Position numbers and translations under genes: made by a program. 64,000 nt of DNA from CALHVX01 sp964640725. Its GTDB lineage: Bacteria; Pseudomonadota; Gammaproteobacteria; Pseudomonadales; Azotimanducaceae. Below, piece by piece: positions 1-8,300 of the stretch. Each line of letters starts with the position of its first letter. Position 1 is the stretch's first letter. The stretch covers positions 70,904-134,903 of the forward strand of contig CAZXIJ010000010.1 of assembly GCA_964640725.1 (NCBI GenBank), given 5' to 3'. The notes under the pieces were generated by a model, which was not told the DNA's origin, ran no database searches, and saw only the letters and a program-made list of their open reading frames with translations.

Positions 1-1805
1 ACCCTTCGGTACGGCGTTTCCAGGAACCCGTACTCGTTGGTCCGGGCGTAGGTCGCCAGGCTGTTGATCAGGCCGATGTTCGGGCCTTCCGGCGTCTCGA
101 TCGGGCAGACCCGGCCGTAGTGCGTCGGGTGTACGTCACGAACTTCGAAACCGGCTCGCTCCCGGGTCAGGCCGCCCGGTCCAAGCGCGGAAACACGGCG
201 CTTGTGGGTGACTTCCGACAGCGGGTTGTTCTGGTCCATGAACTGCGACAGCTGGCTGGAGCCAAAGAACTCTTTGACGGCAGCCGCGACCGGCTTGGCA
301 TTGATCATGTCCTGCGGCATCAGCCCTTCAGACTCCGCCAGGCTCAAACGCTCTTTCACCGCCCGCTCGACACGAATCAGGCCCACGCGGAACGCGTTCT
401 CGGCCATCTCGCCCACAGAGCGAACACGACGGTTGCCCAGGTGGTCGATGTCGTCCACCTGGCCTTTGCCGTTGCGGATGTCAACCAGGGTACGCAGCAC
501 GTCGATGATGTCGTGCTTGTCCAGCACGCCCTCACCCGTGGTGGCCTCGCGGCCCAGGCGGCGGTTGAACTTCATGCGGCCAACGGCAGACAGGTCGTAG
601 CGGTCAGCGGTAAAGAACAGGTTGTTGAACAGGTTCTCTGCCGCTTCCTTCGTCGGCGGCTCGCCGGGACGCATCATGCGGTAGATCTCGACCAGCGCTT
701 CCAGACGGTTGCTGGTCGGGTCGATGCGCAGCGTGTCCGCAACGTAAGGACCGCAGTCCAGATCGTTGGTGAAGATGGTCTCGATGTCCTTCACGCCCTT
801 CTCGAGCAGCGCTTCCAGAACCTCTTCGGTAATCACTGTGTTGGCCGGGAACAGGATCTCGCCGCTGTCGGTATCGATAATGTCCTTGGCGGTCACGCGT
901 TCCAGCAGGTACTCACGAGGCACGTCGAGGAGCTTCAGCCCGCTCTCTTCGAGCAGCCGCACGTGCCGGGCGGTGACGCGCCGACCCATCTCGACGACCA
1001 GATTGCCCTTGCCGTCGTGAATATCGAAGGTGGCAACATCGCCGCGCAGACGTTCCGGCTGGAGCTCCGCCTGGAATCCGTCCTTCGTAACCTTGAAGGT
1101 ATTGGTGTCGAAGAACATCTCCAGGATTTCTTCGCCGGAGTACTCCAGGGCACGCAGAATGATCGTTGCCGGCAGCTTGCGGCGGCGGTCGATCCGCACG
1201 AACACGCAGTCCTTGGGGTCGAACTCGAAGTCGAGCCAGGAGCCGCGGTAAGGAATGATGCGCGCGGAGTACAGCAGCTTGCCCGATGAGTGGGTCTTGC
1301 CGCGATCGTGGTCAAAGAACACACCCGGCGAGCGGTGCAGCTGGGAGACCACTACGCGCTCGGTGCCGTTGATGACAAAGGTGCCGTTGACCGTCATGAG
1401 CGGAATTTCGCCCATGTACACTTCTTGCTCTTTAACGTCCTTGACGGCTTTGTTGTTCGACTCTTTGTCGTAAATGATCAGCCGCACTTTGACCCGCAGC
1501 GGTGCCGCGTAAGTCTCGCCGCGAAGAATACACTCGCGAACGTCGAAGGCTGGCTCACCCAGCCGATAGCTCACATATTCGAGCGCCGCATTGCCGGAGT
1601 AGCTGACAATCGGAAACACGCTGCGGAATGCCGCATGCAGGCCGATCTCGCCACGATCCTCGCTAACGTCTTCGCTGGCATCGACCCGCAAAAACTTGTC
1701 GTAGGAATCGACCTGAATAGCGAGCAGGTACGGCAGATCCATGCCGCCCGCGAGCTTGCCGAAATCCTTACGGATGCGCTTCTTTTCTGTAAAGCTATAA
1801 GCCAT
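1..1805 (-). CDS. rpoB: RNA polymerase beta subunit RpoB (N-terminal part, runs off window)
   Basis: Reverse-strand translation from an ATG at 1805 stays open to base 1 (about 601 codons) and begins MAYSFTEKKRIRKDFGKLA, the usual gammaproteobacterial RpoB start. The catalytic beta subunit binds rifampicin through a pocket whose cluster is visible near the window edge (FMDQNNPLSEVTHKRR then LGPGGL). It carries the wild-type Asp, His and Ser residues, so a rifampicin-sensitive enzyme is expected. The gene is last in the visible rplKAJL-rpoB order; rpoC is presumably just outside. The 3' part is missing only because the window ends. Confidence 0.97.
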   Translation of the reverse strand, partial: MAYSFTEKKRIRKDFGKLAGGMDLPYLLAIQVDSYDKFLRVDASEDVSEDRGEIGLHAAFRSVFPIVSYSGNAALEYVSYRLGEPAFDVRECILRGETYAAPLRVKVRLIIYDKESNNKAVKDVKEQEVYMGEIPLMTVNGTFVINGTERVVVSQLHRSPGVFFDHDRGKTHSSGKLLYSARIIPYRGSWLDFEFDPKDCVFVRIDRRRKLPATIILRALEYSGEEILEMFFDTNTFKVTKDGFQAELQPERLRGDVATFDIHDGKGNLVVEMGRRVTARHVRLLEESGLKLLDVPREYLLERVTAKDIIDTDSGEILFPANTVITEEVLEALLEKGVKDIETIFTNDLDCGPYVADTLRIDPTSNRLEALVEIYRMMRPGEPPTKEAAENLFNNLFFTADRYDLSAVGRMKFNRRLGREATTGEGVLDKHDIIDVLRTLVDIRNGKGQVDDIDHLGNRRVRSVGEMAENAFRVGLIRVERAVKERLSLAESEGLMPQDMINAKPVAAAVKEFFGSSQLSQFMDQNNPLSEVTHKRRVSALGPGGLTRERAGFEVRDVHPTHYGRVCPIETPEGPNIGLINSLATYARTNEYGFLETPYRR

Positions 1806-1970
1806 GCAATTCTCCCATGCTTAGCTAAAGCACCGACGGCAACACGCCATCGTTACTGTGAATTTTGCCGCGCGGTTCCAGACAGCAGCGATGCTGACTG
1901 GCTCCAGCGCGAACAGGCGAGCACCCCGTCCAACTTGCGTTGGGCGCGGTGATCGCCTGAGTTGCGTAAC

Positions 1971-2020
1971 CTGCCCGGCAAGGCCTGGCAAGCTGCCCTG
2001 CCCGGCGAGGCCTGGCAGGG
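1971..2020 (-). promoter_or_regulatory. Twin hairpins in rplL-rpoB intergenic region
   Basis: Two near-identical 20-base units (1971-1990 and 1998-2017) differ at one base. Each can fold on itself (TGCC-C-GGC pairing with GCC-T-GGCA), and the second stem extends outward with CCC/GGG. In enterobacteria this spacer holds an attenuator and an RNase III processing site that set the L12:beta ratio. A similar role here is inference. Confidence 0.5.
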
Positions 2021-2058
2021 TGTTCGCATTTGCGTCGAGCAAAGATGCGAGGTCCGAA

Positions 2059-2436
2059 TTACTTGACCTCGACCTGCGCGCCGGCTTCCTCGAGCTGCTT
2101 GACCACGTCATCAGCCTCTGCCTTGTCAACGCCTTCCTTGACGGCAGCCGGGGCGCCGTCAACCAGCTCTTTGGCTTCCTTGAGGCCAAGACCGGTGATT
2201 GCGCGAACCGCCTTAATGACGTTCACTTTCTTGTCGCCGGGGCTCAGCAGGTTCACGGTGAACTCGGTCTGCTCTTCGGCAGCAGCGCCGCCGCCATCAG
2301 CAGCCGGGGCCGCAACCGCAACCGCGGCCGCTGCAGATACACCGAACTTCTCTTCCATGGCTGAGACCAGCTCAACCACGTCCATCACGCTCATGTCAGC
2401 AATCGCGTTCAGGATGTCGTCTTTCGACAATGCCAT
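2059..2436 (-). CDS. rplL: 50S ribosomal protein L7/L12
   Basis: The 125-residue protein has the standard L7/L12 layout: an N-terminal dimerisation segment (MALSKDDILNAIADMSVMD), an Ala/Gly-rich hinge at about 33-52, and the C-terminal factor-binding domain (GLGLKEAKELVDGAP). It forms the ribosomal stalk that recruits EF-Tu, EF-G, IF2 and RF3. A strong AGGAGAT ribosome-binding site precedes the ATG at 2436. It follows rplJ by 55 bases and precedes rpoB by about 250 bases. Confidence 0.98.
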   Translation of the reverse strand: MALSKDDILNAIADMSVMDVVELVSAMEEKFGVSAAAAVAVAAPAADGGGAAAEEQTEFTVNLLSPGDKKVNVIKAVRAITGLGLKEAKELVDGAPAAVKEGVDKAEADDVVKQLEEAGAQVEVK

Positions 2437-2491
2437 TGGATATCTCCTGGGGTCTCTTTAAATCAATACTGTTACTTGGGTAAATCTGGTT

Positions 2492-3022
2492 TCAGGCAGC
2501 GTCTTGCTTCTGATCGCGAACCGCAGCAACAACGCGTACCACCTGAGACGGTACGTCGTTGAGGGTGCGAACGAACTTCACAACCGGTGCTTGCATGACA
2601 CTCATGAGCGTCGCAATGGCCTCGTCCCGAGTCGGGAGTTTGGCAACCGTTTCCAGGGACTCAGCGCCGAGCTTCTCACCGCCGATCGCCAGCGCTTTGA
2701 CTTCAAGCGCTTCGTACTCTTTGGTGCAGTCCTTCAGCAACCGTGCTGCCGCACCGGGGTCCTCTTGCGAGAACGCGACCAGTGTGGGCCCCACGAACGA
2801 ATCCGCCAGGCACTCAAATTCAGTACCTTCGACGGCTCGCTTGGCCAGGGTGTTGCGAATCACGCGAACGTAGACTCCGCTTTCGCGCGCTTTCGAGCGC
2901 ATCTGCGTCATCTGCTCCACGGTCAATCCTCGGTAGTCCGCAAGGACCGCCGACAGCGCACCGCTGGCTGCTTCGTTTACCTCAGCAACAATCTCTTTTT
3001 TCTGTTCGAGATTAAGTGCCAC
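2492..3022 (-). CDS. rplJ: 50S ribosomal protein L10
   Basis: The 176-residue L10 (N-terminus MALNLEQKKEIVAEVNEAAS) is the stalk base that anchors L7/L12 dimers. The reading frame opens with GTG at 3022, preceded by AAGGAG. An ATG five bases further upstream lies in another frame and stops at once, so GTG is the start. The 180-base leader upstream is the site where L10-L12 would repress its own translation. Confidence 0.97.
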   Translation of the reverse strand: MALNLEQKKEIVAEVNEAASGALSAVLADYRGLTVEQMTQMRSKARESGVYVRVIRNTLAKRAVEGTEFECLADSFVGPTLVAFSQEDPGAAARLLKDCTKEYEALEVKALAIGGEKLGAESLETVAKLPTRDEAIATLMSVMQAPVVKFVRTLNDVPSQVVRVVAAVRDQKQDAA

Positions 3023-3204
3023 TCATAGTCTCCTTAAGGATGACTGTTTGATTGCGGCGGCCCGCTGAGCTTGCGCCCAGGAGGGTCACACCGTCTGCGT
3101 AGGACATTAAGTGCGAGCTCGCCATGCGATGCCCCGCACCCCTACGGTTTTTGACGGCTGGCCGTACCAGGCACGAGTGCCCTGCACGCCCAGACCTTCA
3201 AAGC
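3023..3204 (-). promoter_or_regulatory. rplJ leader (L10 autoregulatory leader)
   Basis: The 182-base untranslated stretch between rplA and rplJ is unusually long for this tightly packed operon. On the minus strand it contains TACGCAGACGGTG, resembling the conserved bulged L10-L12 binding element of gammaproteobacterial rplJ leaders. The identification rests on position and this motif, without a covariance-model test. Confidence 0.55.
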
Positions 3205-3903
3205 TTATTTGACTTCCAGTGTCGCCTGATCGATCGCAAGGCCGGGCCCCATGGTCGTAGACAGCGTCACGCGCTGCACGTAGGTACCCTTGGCCGAAGC
3301 CGGCTTGCTTTTCTTCAGGTCGTTGATGAGCGCTTCGAGATTCTCGCGAATGTGCTGCGAATCGAAGCCCACGGTACCGACACTGCCGTGAATGATGCCG
3401 GCCTTGTCGGTCCGGTACTGGACCTGGCCGGCCTTGGCGTTCTTGACCGCAGTCTCGACGTCCGGCGTGACAGTGCCAGTTTTGGGGTTCGGCATCAGGC
3501 CTCGAGGACCAAGCACCTTGCCCAGCTGGCCAACCACGCGCATGGAGTCCGGGGTCGCAACGACCACGTCGAAGTCCAGCTCGCCAGCCTTGACCTTTTC
3601 TGCCAGGTCGTCGAAGCCAACGATGTCGGCGCCGGCAGCAGTTGCCTTGTCGGCCGCCTCGCCCTGAGCGAACACCGCAACCCGAACGGTCTTGCCCGTG
3701 CCGTGCGGCAGCGTCGTCGCCCCGCGAACCACCTGGTCAGACTTTCTGGGGTCTACACCGAGGTTGACCGCCACGTCGTAGCTTTCCTTGAACTTGGCTT
3801 TGGACAGCTCGCTCAGGAGGGTCACCGCCTCATCGATCGGGTAGGCCTTGAGCGGGTCTACCTTTTCAGCGATTTCTTTCTGTCTGCGGGTCAGCTTGGC
3901 CAT
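3205..3903 (-). CDS. rplA: 50S ribosomal protein L1
   Basis: The 232-residue L1 begins MAKLTRRQKEIAEKVDP and contains the L1 signature around LMPNPKTGTVTPDV. It binds 23S rRNA at the mobile L1 stalk near the E site and represses the L11 operon. The length equals the usual 230-235. Its ATG directly abuts the rplK stop codon, indicating co-translation of the pair. Confidence 0.98.
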   Translation of the reverse strand: MAKLTRRQKEIAEKVDPLKAYPIDEAVTLLSELSKAKFKESYDVAVNLGVDPRKSDQVVRGATTLPHGTGKTVRVAVFAQGEAADKATAAGADIVGFDDLAEKVKAGELDFDVVVATPDSMRVVGQLGKVLGPRGLMPNPKTGTVTPDVETAVKNAKAGQVQYRTDKAGIIHGSVGTVGFDSQHIRENLEALINDLKKSKPASAKGTYVQRVTLSTTMGPGLAIDQATLEVK

Positions 3904-4335
3904 TTACACGCCCTCCACGTCGATGCCGGCACTGCGAGCAGAGCCCGCAATGGTTCGGACTGCGGCGTCCATATCTGCAGCGGTGAGGTCGGGCATCTTG
4001 ATCTGCGCGACTTCCTCAAGCTGAGCGCGGTTCACCTTGGCCACCTTGACGGTGTTCGGGGTACCGGAGCCCTTCTTGATGTTGGCGACCTTGCGCAGCA
4101 GCACCGACGCCGGCGGCGTCTTGGTGACGAAGCTGAAGCTGCGATCGGAAAAGACCGAAATGACCACTGGAATGGGCATGCCCTGTTCCATGCTCTGCGT
4201 CTGCGCGTTGAACGCTTTGCAGAAGTCCATGATATTGACACCGTGCTGGCCCAGGGCCGGCCCGACCGGCGGGCTCGGGTTGGCCTGCCCTGCAGGGACC
4301 TGCAGCTTGATGTAGGCCTCGATTTTCTTCGCCAT
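3904..4335 (-). CDS. rplK: 50S ribosomal protein L11
   Basis: The 143-residue L11 begins MAKKIEAYIKLQVPAGQANP, with the Pro-rich N-terminal domain (SPPVGPALGQHGVNI) and the C-terminal rRNA-binding domain. It belongs to the GTPase-associated centre and is needed for RelA activation. It is the first gene of the rplKA pair, 88 bases downstream of nusG. Confidence 0.98.
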   Translation of the reverse strand: MAKKIEAYIKLQVPAGQANPSPPVGPALGQHGVNIMDFCKAFNAQTQSMEQGMPIPVVISVFSDRSFSFVTKTPPASVLLRKVANIKKGSGTPNTVKVAKVNRAQLEEVAQIKMPDLTAADMDAAVRTIAGSARSAGIDVEGV

Positions 4336-4423
4336 GCTCTGCTCCTTGCGGGTTCAATCGTGAGCGCCGCTCACTCCCCGGGGATTGAAAGGCAGGACTG
4401 CGCCCTGCCCCTGTAAATTTGTA

Positions 4424-4957
4424 TCAGCCTTTCTCGACCTGATCGAAGTCCAGCTCAACGGGCGTTGAACGTCCGAAGATCGTCACCGCAACCTGCAACC
4501 GGTTCTTCTCGTAGTTCACTTCTTCTACGACACCGTTGAAGTCGTTGAACGGCCCGTCCACCACGCGAATGATCTCGCCCGGCTCGTAAACAGTCTTGGG
4601 CGTTGCCTTCTCGGAACCGGCAGCCACACGATCCAGAATCCGGTTTGCCTCGGCGTCAGTAAGCGGCGCCGGCTGGTCCGCCTTGCCGCCAATGAAGCCC
4701 ATGACCCGCGGCGTTTCCTTGACCAGGTGCCAGGTATCGTCGTCCAGCTCCATCTCGACCAGGACATAGCCAGGAAAGAACTTGCGCTCGGAGCGTCGCT
4801 TTTGCCCGCCGCGCATCTCGACCACTTCTTCTGTGGGCACCATGATCTCGCCAAACTTTTCCGGGAACGCCGACAGGCTCACTCGCTCGGCGAGGGAGCG
4901 CGCGACGTTCTTTTCAAAGCCTGAGTAGGCATGCACGACGTACCATTTCTTCGACAT
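4424..4957 (-). CDS. nusG: Transcription termination/antitermination factor NusG
   Basis: The 177-residue NusG (MSKKWYVVHAYSGFEKNVA) has the NGN domain at about 1-115, including PTEEVVEMRGGQKR and the FPGYVLVEM strand, then a KOW domain (YEPGEIIRVVDGPFNDFNG). It binds RNA polymerase and couples it to Rho or to the ribosome. It follows secE by only four bases, the classical secE-nusG operon. Confidence 0.98.
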   Translation of the reverse strand: MSKKWYVVHAYSGFEKNVARSLAERVSLSAFPEKFGEIMVPTEEVVEMRGGQKRRSERKFFPGYVLVEMELDDDTWHLVKETPRVMGFIGGKADQPAPLTDAEANRILDRVAAGSEKATPKTVYEPGEIIRVVDGPFNDFNGVVEEVNYEKNRLQVAVTIFGRSTPVELDFDQVEKG

Positions 4958-4961
4958 AGGG

Positions 4962-5336
4962 CTATCCGATCACCGTAGAAACGAGCCAGCTCAGCCCACT
5001 GTCCAACATCCAGAGAATCAGCGCGAAGATCAGCACCAACACCAGCACCACCATGGTGGTCTGAGTCGTTTCCGTGCGGCTAGGCCAAATGACTCGGCGG
5101 ATTTCGCTGCGCGCTTCCTTCATCAAGGTCCAGGCGTTGCTGCCCCAGCTGGTTTGCACGAGCATCATGAACGCCAGCACCGCAAGCACCAGCACACCGC
5201 CAACGCGATATAGCAGCGGCTGGTCCTGGAAATACCAGTTGCCGTAGACCGCCGCGCCGGCAAGCGCAAAGACGATCAGCCACTTGATCAGGTCAAGGGG
5301 CCCGGCCGACGTTGAAGCTTCTGTCTTCGTGTTCAA
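4962..5336 (-). CDS. secE: Preprotein translocase subunit SecE
   Basis: The 124-residue protein has three predicted membrane helices (about 17-37, 44-63 and 92-115), the three-helix form found in gammaproteobacteria, with the conserved amphipathic segment EARSEIRRVIWPSRTETTQT before the last. It stabilises SecY in the translocon. The frame opens with TTG at 5336; no in-frame ATG or GTG lies upstream before the tRNA, so this weak start is preferred but not certain. Confidence 0.93.
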   Translation of the reverse strand: MNTKTEASTSAGPLDLIKWLIVFALAGAAVYGNWYFQDQPLLYRVGGVLVLAVLAFMMLVQTSWGSNAWTLMKEARSEIRRVIWPSRTETTQTTMVVLVLVLIFALILWMLDSGLSWLVSTVIG

Positions 5337-5361
5337 ACCTGTTCTCAGTCAATGCCAGCGA

Positions 5362-5437
5362 TGGCAGGCCAGGAGGGAATCGAACCCCCAACCTCCGGTT
5401 TTGGAGACCGATGCTCTACCAATTGAGCTACTGGCCT
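5362..5437 (-). tRNA. tRNA-Trp (CCA)
   Basis: The 76-base cloverleaf on the minus strand runs from AGGCCAG to the encoded CCA end, with anticodon loop TCTCCAAAA. It lies between tuf and secE, the same position as in Pseudomonas. Confidence 0.97.
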
Positions 5438-5458
5438 AAAAGGGCAACCTGTCTTTCG

Positions 5459-6652
5459 CTATTCGTGGATCTTGGTGACGACACCGGCGCCCACGGTTCG
5501 GCCACCTTCGCGGATCGCAAAGCGCAGGCCTTCGTCCATCGCGATCGGGTTGATCAGCTCGACGTTCATGTTCACGTTGTCGCCAGGCATCACCATCTCG
5601 ACGTCCTTCGGCAGCTCGCAGTTGCCGGTCACGTCCGTCGTGCGGAAGTAAAACTGCGGGCGGTAACCCTTGAAGAACGGCGTGTGGCGGCCCCCTTCGT
5701 CCTTCGACAGCACATAAACCTCCGCTTCGAACTTCGTGTGCGGCGTGATCGAGCCCGGCTGGCTCAGCACCTGGCCGCGCTCAACTTCGTCGCGCTTCGT
5801 GCCGCGCAGCAGAACGCCAACGTTCTCCCCAGCCCGGCCTTCGTCCAACAGCTTCCGGAACATCTCGACGCCCGTGCAGGTCGTCGTCGTCGTGTCCTTG
5901 ATACCAACGATCTCGATCTCGTCGCCCACCTTCACGATGCCGCGCTCCACCCGGCCCGTCACAACGGTACCGCGACCGGAAATCGAGAACACGTCCTCGA
6001 TCGGCATCAGGAACGGCTGATCTACCGCACGCTCCGGCTCCGGAATGTAATCGTCCAGCGACTGCACCAGCTTCTTCACCGCTTCCGCGCCGTGCTCGCC
6101 CGCATCGCCTTCCAGCGCCTTCAGCGCGCTGCCGATAATGATCGGCGTGTCGTCGCCCGGAAACTCGTACTTGTCCAGAAGCTCCCGAACTTCCATCTCT
6201 ACCAGTTCCAGCAGCTCTTCGTCGTCGACCATGTCCGCCTTGTTCATGAACACGACAATCTTCGGCACGCCAACCTGACGCGACAGCAGAATGTGCTCCC
6301 GCGTTTGCGGCATGGGGCCGTCCGCCGCAGACACCACCAGGATCGCACCGTCCATCTGCGCCGCGCCTGTGATCATGTTCTTCACGTAGTCCGCGTGCCC
6401 AGGGCAGTCCACATGCGCGTAGTGCCGCGTCGGCGACTCGTACTCAACGTGCGACGTCGCAATCGTGATACCGCGCTCTCGCTCTTCCGGCGCATTGTCA
6501 ATCTGATCAAAGGAACGCGCATCGCCTGAACCGTACGCTTCCGCACATACCCGCGTCAGCGCCGCCGTCAGCGTCGTCTTCCCATGGTCCACGTGACCAA
6601 TCGTCCCCACGTTCACGTGCGGCTTGGTACGTTCAAACTTTTCTTTGCTCAT
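5459..6652 (-). CDS. tuf: Elongation factor Tu
   Basis: The 397-residue EF-Tu starts MSKEKFERTKPHVNVGTIGH at 6652. An in-frame extension to 6898 runs backwards through a tRNA and is not coding. GTPase motifs are G1 (GHVDHGKT), G3 (DCPGHADY) and G4 (NKADM). It delivers aminoacyl-tRNA to the ribosome. It is probably co-transcribed with the four upstream tRNAs and tRNA-Trp, as in the tufB operon of enterobacteria. A kirromycin-resistance change was not examined residue by residue. Confidence 0.98.
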   Translation of the reverse strand: MSKEKFERTKPHVNVGTIGHVDHGKTTLTAALTRVCAEAYGSGDARSFDQIDNAPEERERGITIATSHVEYESPTRHYAHVDCPGHADYVKNMITGAAQMDGAILVVSAADGPMPQTREHILLSRQVGVPKIVVFMNKADMVDDEELLELVEMEVRELLDKYEFPGDDTPIIIGSALKALEGDAGEHGAEAVKKLVQSLDDYIPEPERAVDQPFLMPIEDVFSISGRGTVVTGRVERGIVKVGDEIEIVGIKDTTTTTCTGVEMFRKLLDEGRAGENVGVLLRGTKRDEVERGQVLSQPGSITPHTKFEAEVYVLSKDEGGRHTPFFKGYRPQFYFRTTDVTGNCELPKDVEMVMPGDNVNMNVELINPIAMDEGLRFAIREGGRTVGAGVVTKIHE

Positions 6653-6756
6653 GGCCGGTTCCTTTACCTTTTCAACCTTTGTCGTCCTGGCCCTTGGACC
6701 TCGACGACTTCGCAATGTCTTACCGTGATCCCGCCTGCCGGCATCACGGCCAATAC

Positions 6757-6832
<76 letters not shown>

Positions 6833-6890
6833 GCGAGATTGCCTTTGGCAATCTCGAGCAGTTTTCTCCGAAAACTGCCCGTCGGTGGGG

Positions 6891-6992
6891 CTTCGCAACC
6901 CTTACGGAGATTTTCGCGTCACGAAAACTCCCGCAACCTGTCGGGTTGCTTCGCAACCCTTACGGAGATTTTCGCTTCGCGAAAACTCCCGC
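6891..6992 (-). repeat. 58-bp-period tandem hairpin repeat between tRNA-Thr and tRNA-Gly
   Basis: A 27-base segment at 6891-6917 recurs exactly at 6949-6975, and the following 12-base segment at 6923-6934 recurs at 6981-6992, both offset by 58 bases. Each copy folds into a GGAG...CTCC stem with inner TTTTCG/CGAAAA pairing. Other small perfect hairpins (for example at 6837-6855) fill the rest of the 6833-7039 spacer. It looks like a locally amplified RNA-structure element in a tRNA transcript. No function is known to me. Confidence 0.7.
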
Positions 6993-7039
6993 CAAATCAA
7001 ACATCTTCCGGCCCGCCGCCGTCGGCCAGGCCCTCAAAC

Positions 7040-7113
<74 letters not shown>

Positions 7114-7148
7114 GTCGCTCCTGCCACCTTTTATAGGCAACCGAATAC

Positions 7149-7233
7149 TGGTGGTGGGGGAAGGATTCGAACCTTCGAAGGCTTAGCCGTCAGATTTACA
7201 GTCTGATCCCGTTGACCACTTGGGTACCCCACC
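7149..7233 (-). tRNA. tRNA-Tyr (GUA)
   Basis: The 85-base class II tRNA with a long variable arm has acceptor GGTGGGG, anticodon loop CTGTAAA and an encoded CCA. It corresponds to tyrU. Confidence 0.97.
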
Positions 7234-7383
7234 CTTGTTGCAGCAAAAACGTACAGCTCAAAGCAGCCACTGCGCCCCGACCCGCGGAGCACAAAAAATG
7301 CTTTGAAGTCAATTACTTAGGTTATCGCCTGTCCGTTTCGAAGATGCCGCGCCCCATCTTTGCCACCTGTTGCCCGCCTGTAA

Positions 7384-7459
7384 TGGTGCCGCCACGACGA
7401 ATCGAACGCCGGACCTTCTCATTACAAGTGAGCTGCTCTACCAGCTGAGCTATGGCGGC
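7384..7459 (-). tRNA. tRNA-Thr (UGU)
   Basis: The 76-base cloverleaf has acceptor GCCGCCA, anticodon loop CTTGTAA and an encoded CCA. It is first in the tRNA-tuf transcript, as thrU is in E. coli. The outermost anticodon-stem pair is a G-A mismatch. Confidence 0.96.
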
Positions 7460-7474
7460 TAAAATGGGAGCCGG

Positions 7475-7503
7475 ATTCTATAGAACCTAATTTGCGGAAG
7501 CAA
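7475..7503 (-). promoter_or_regulatory. Probable sigma70 promoter of the tRNA-tuf operon
   Basis: On the minus strand TTGCTT (7503-7498) lies 17 bases before TAGAAT (7480-7475, five of six matches), followed by a GC-rich discriminator typical of stringently controlled stable-RNA promoters. The start would fall about 9 bases before tRNA-Thr(UGU). The elements overlap the 3' end of the SPOR gene. Confidence 0.5.
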
Positions 7504-8224
7504 TTGCGATCGCTGGCTCGTCGCACCGGGAAGCCGCTGACTCCACGCCCGCCAGCACCAGCGCGTCCTCAGAGCTGGTACGGGCAAGTATATGGCTAAC
7601 TTTCTTGAGCTGCGGGACCTTGCCGTCTTGCACTTTGTAGCCTAGCTCCTGAGCGCGCTGAGCCTGGCGCCGAGCGTAAGCCGCCTTGCGGAAAACGCCG
7701 ATAGAGACAGCGTTAACCCGGGCACCGCTGCGAATCACACTGGCTTCCAGCCCATCCTTTTGCAGGGCGTCGCGCACGGAACGCGCCTTTTTGCGAGAGG
7801 CAAAAGGTCCCAGGTAGACGAGATGATCGGTGCGAACGGTGACCGTCGATTCCGGCGTGCCGAGCACGGTCACGCCCCGACTCTCGAGCCTGGCAGAGGC
7901 CTCGGCCAACCCCTCTGCACCGGAGAATGGCCCGATGCGCCAGCACTGGGCCTGCACGGGCTCCGGGGTATCGACCAGCGGCGCCACGGCCGCCTGCGGG
8001 GCGGGGGGCGGCGCATCGTCTGCGGGCTGCAAATCGGCGGCGGTATCCGCCGGGAGACCGCTGGCGGGCCGGTCAGCAACGCTGACCAGCTGCAGTGTGG
8101 ATCCGTATTCGGGCACGTACACCGCTTCCGGCGCGCTGGCGCGGCTTGCCCCCATCATCAAGGCAGCAACCCCGTTGACCGCGATGACCGTCAAGGCGAT
8201 GGCGATTATGGACTGGCGTGACAT
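7487..8224 (-). CDS. SPOR-domain membrane protein
   Basis: The 245-residue protein has one N-terminal membrane anchor (about 5-25, IIAIALTVIAVNGVAALMMG), a Pro/Ala-rich spacer, and a C-terminal SPOR-type region (from about 105; CWRIGPFSGAEGLAEASARL and LVYLGPFASRKKARSVRDAL). SPOR domains bind denuded peptidoglycan at division septa. The start MSRQSIIAI at 8224 is chosen because the 45-residue upstream extension is Arg/Cys-rich and precedes the anchor. A SPOR gene between birA and the tRNA-tuf cluster is also found in Pseudomonas; the coaX gene usually between them is absent. Confidence 0.85.
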   Translation of the reverse strand: MSRQSIIAIALTVIAVNGVAALMMGASRASAPEAVYVPEYGSTLQLVSVADRPASGLPADTAADLQPADDAPPPAPQAAVAPLVDTPEPVQAQCWRIGPFSGAEGLAEASARLESRGVTVLGTPESTVTVRTDHLVYLGPFASRKKARSVRDALQKDGLEASVIRSGARVNAVSIGVFRKAAYARRQAQRAQELGYKVQDGKVPQLKKVSHILARTSSEDALVLAGVESAASRCDEPAIAIASAN

Positions 8225-8300
8225 CCGCCAATTTTCGCAGCGCAGAGAAAGGGCCGCAACGCGCAAGCAACCTGCCGCTAAGACGGCGCAAGCAACGCGC

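Noticed and set aside
120..1289. 389-codon plus-strand open frame
   Set aside because: It is antisense to rpoB, whose reverse-strand translation is unmistakable; the frame is kept open only by GC-rich codon use.
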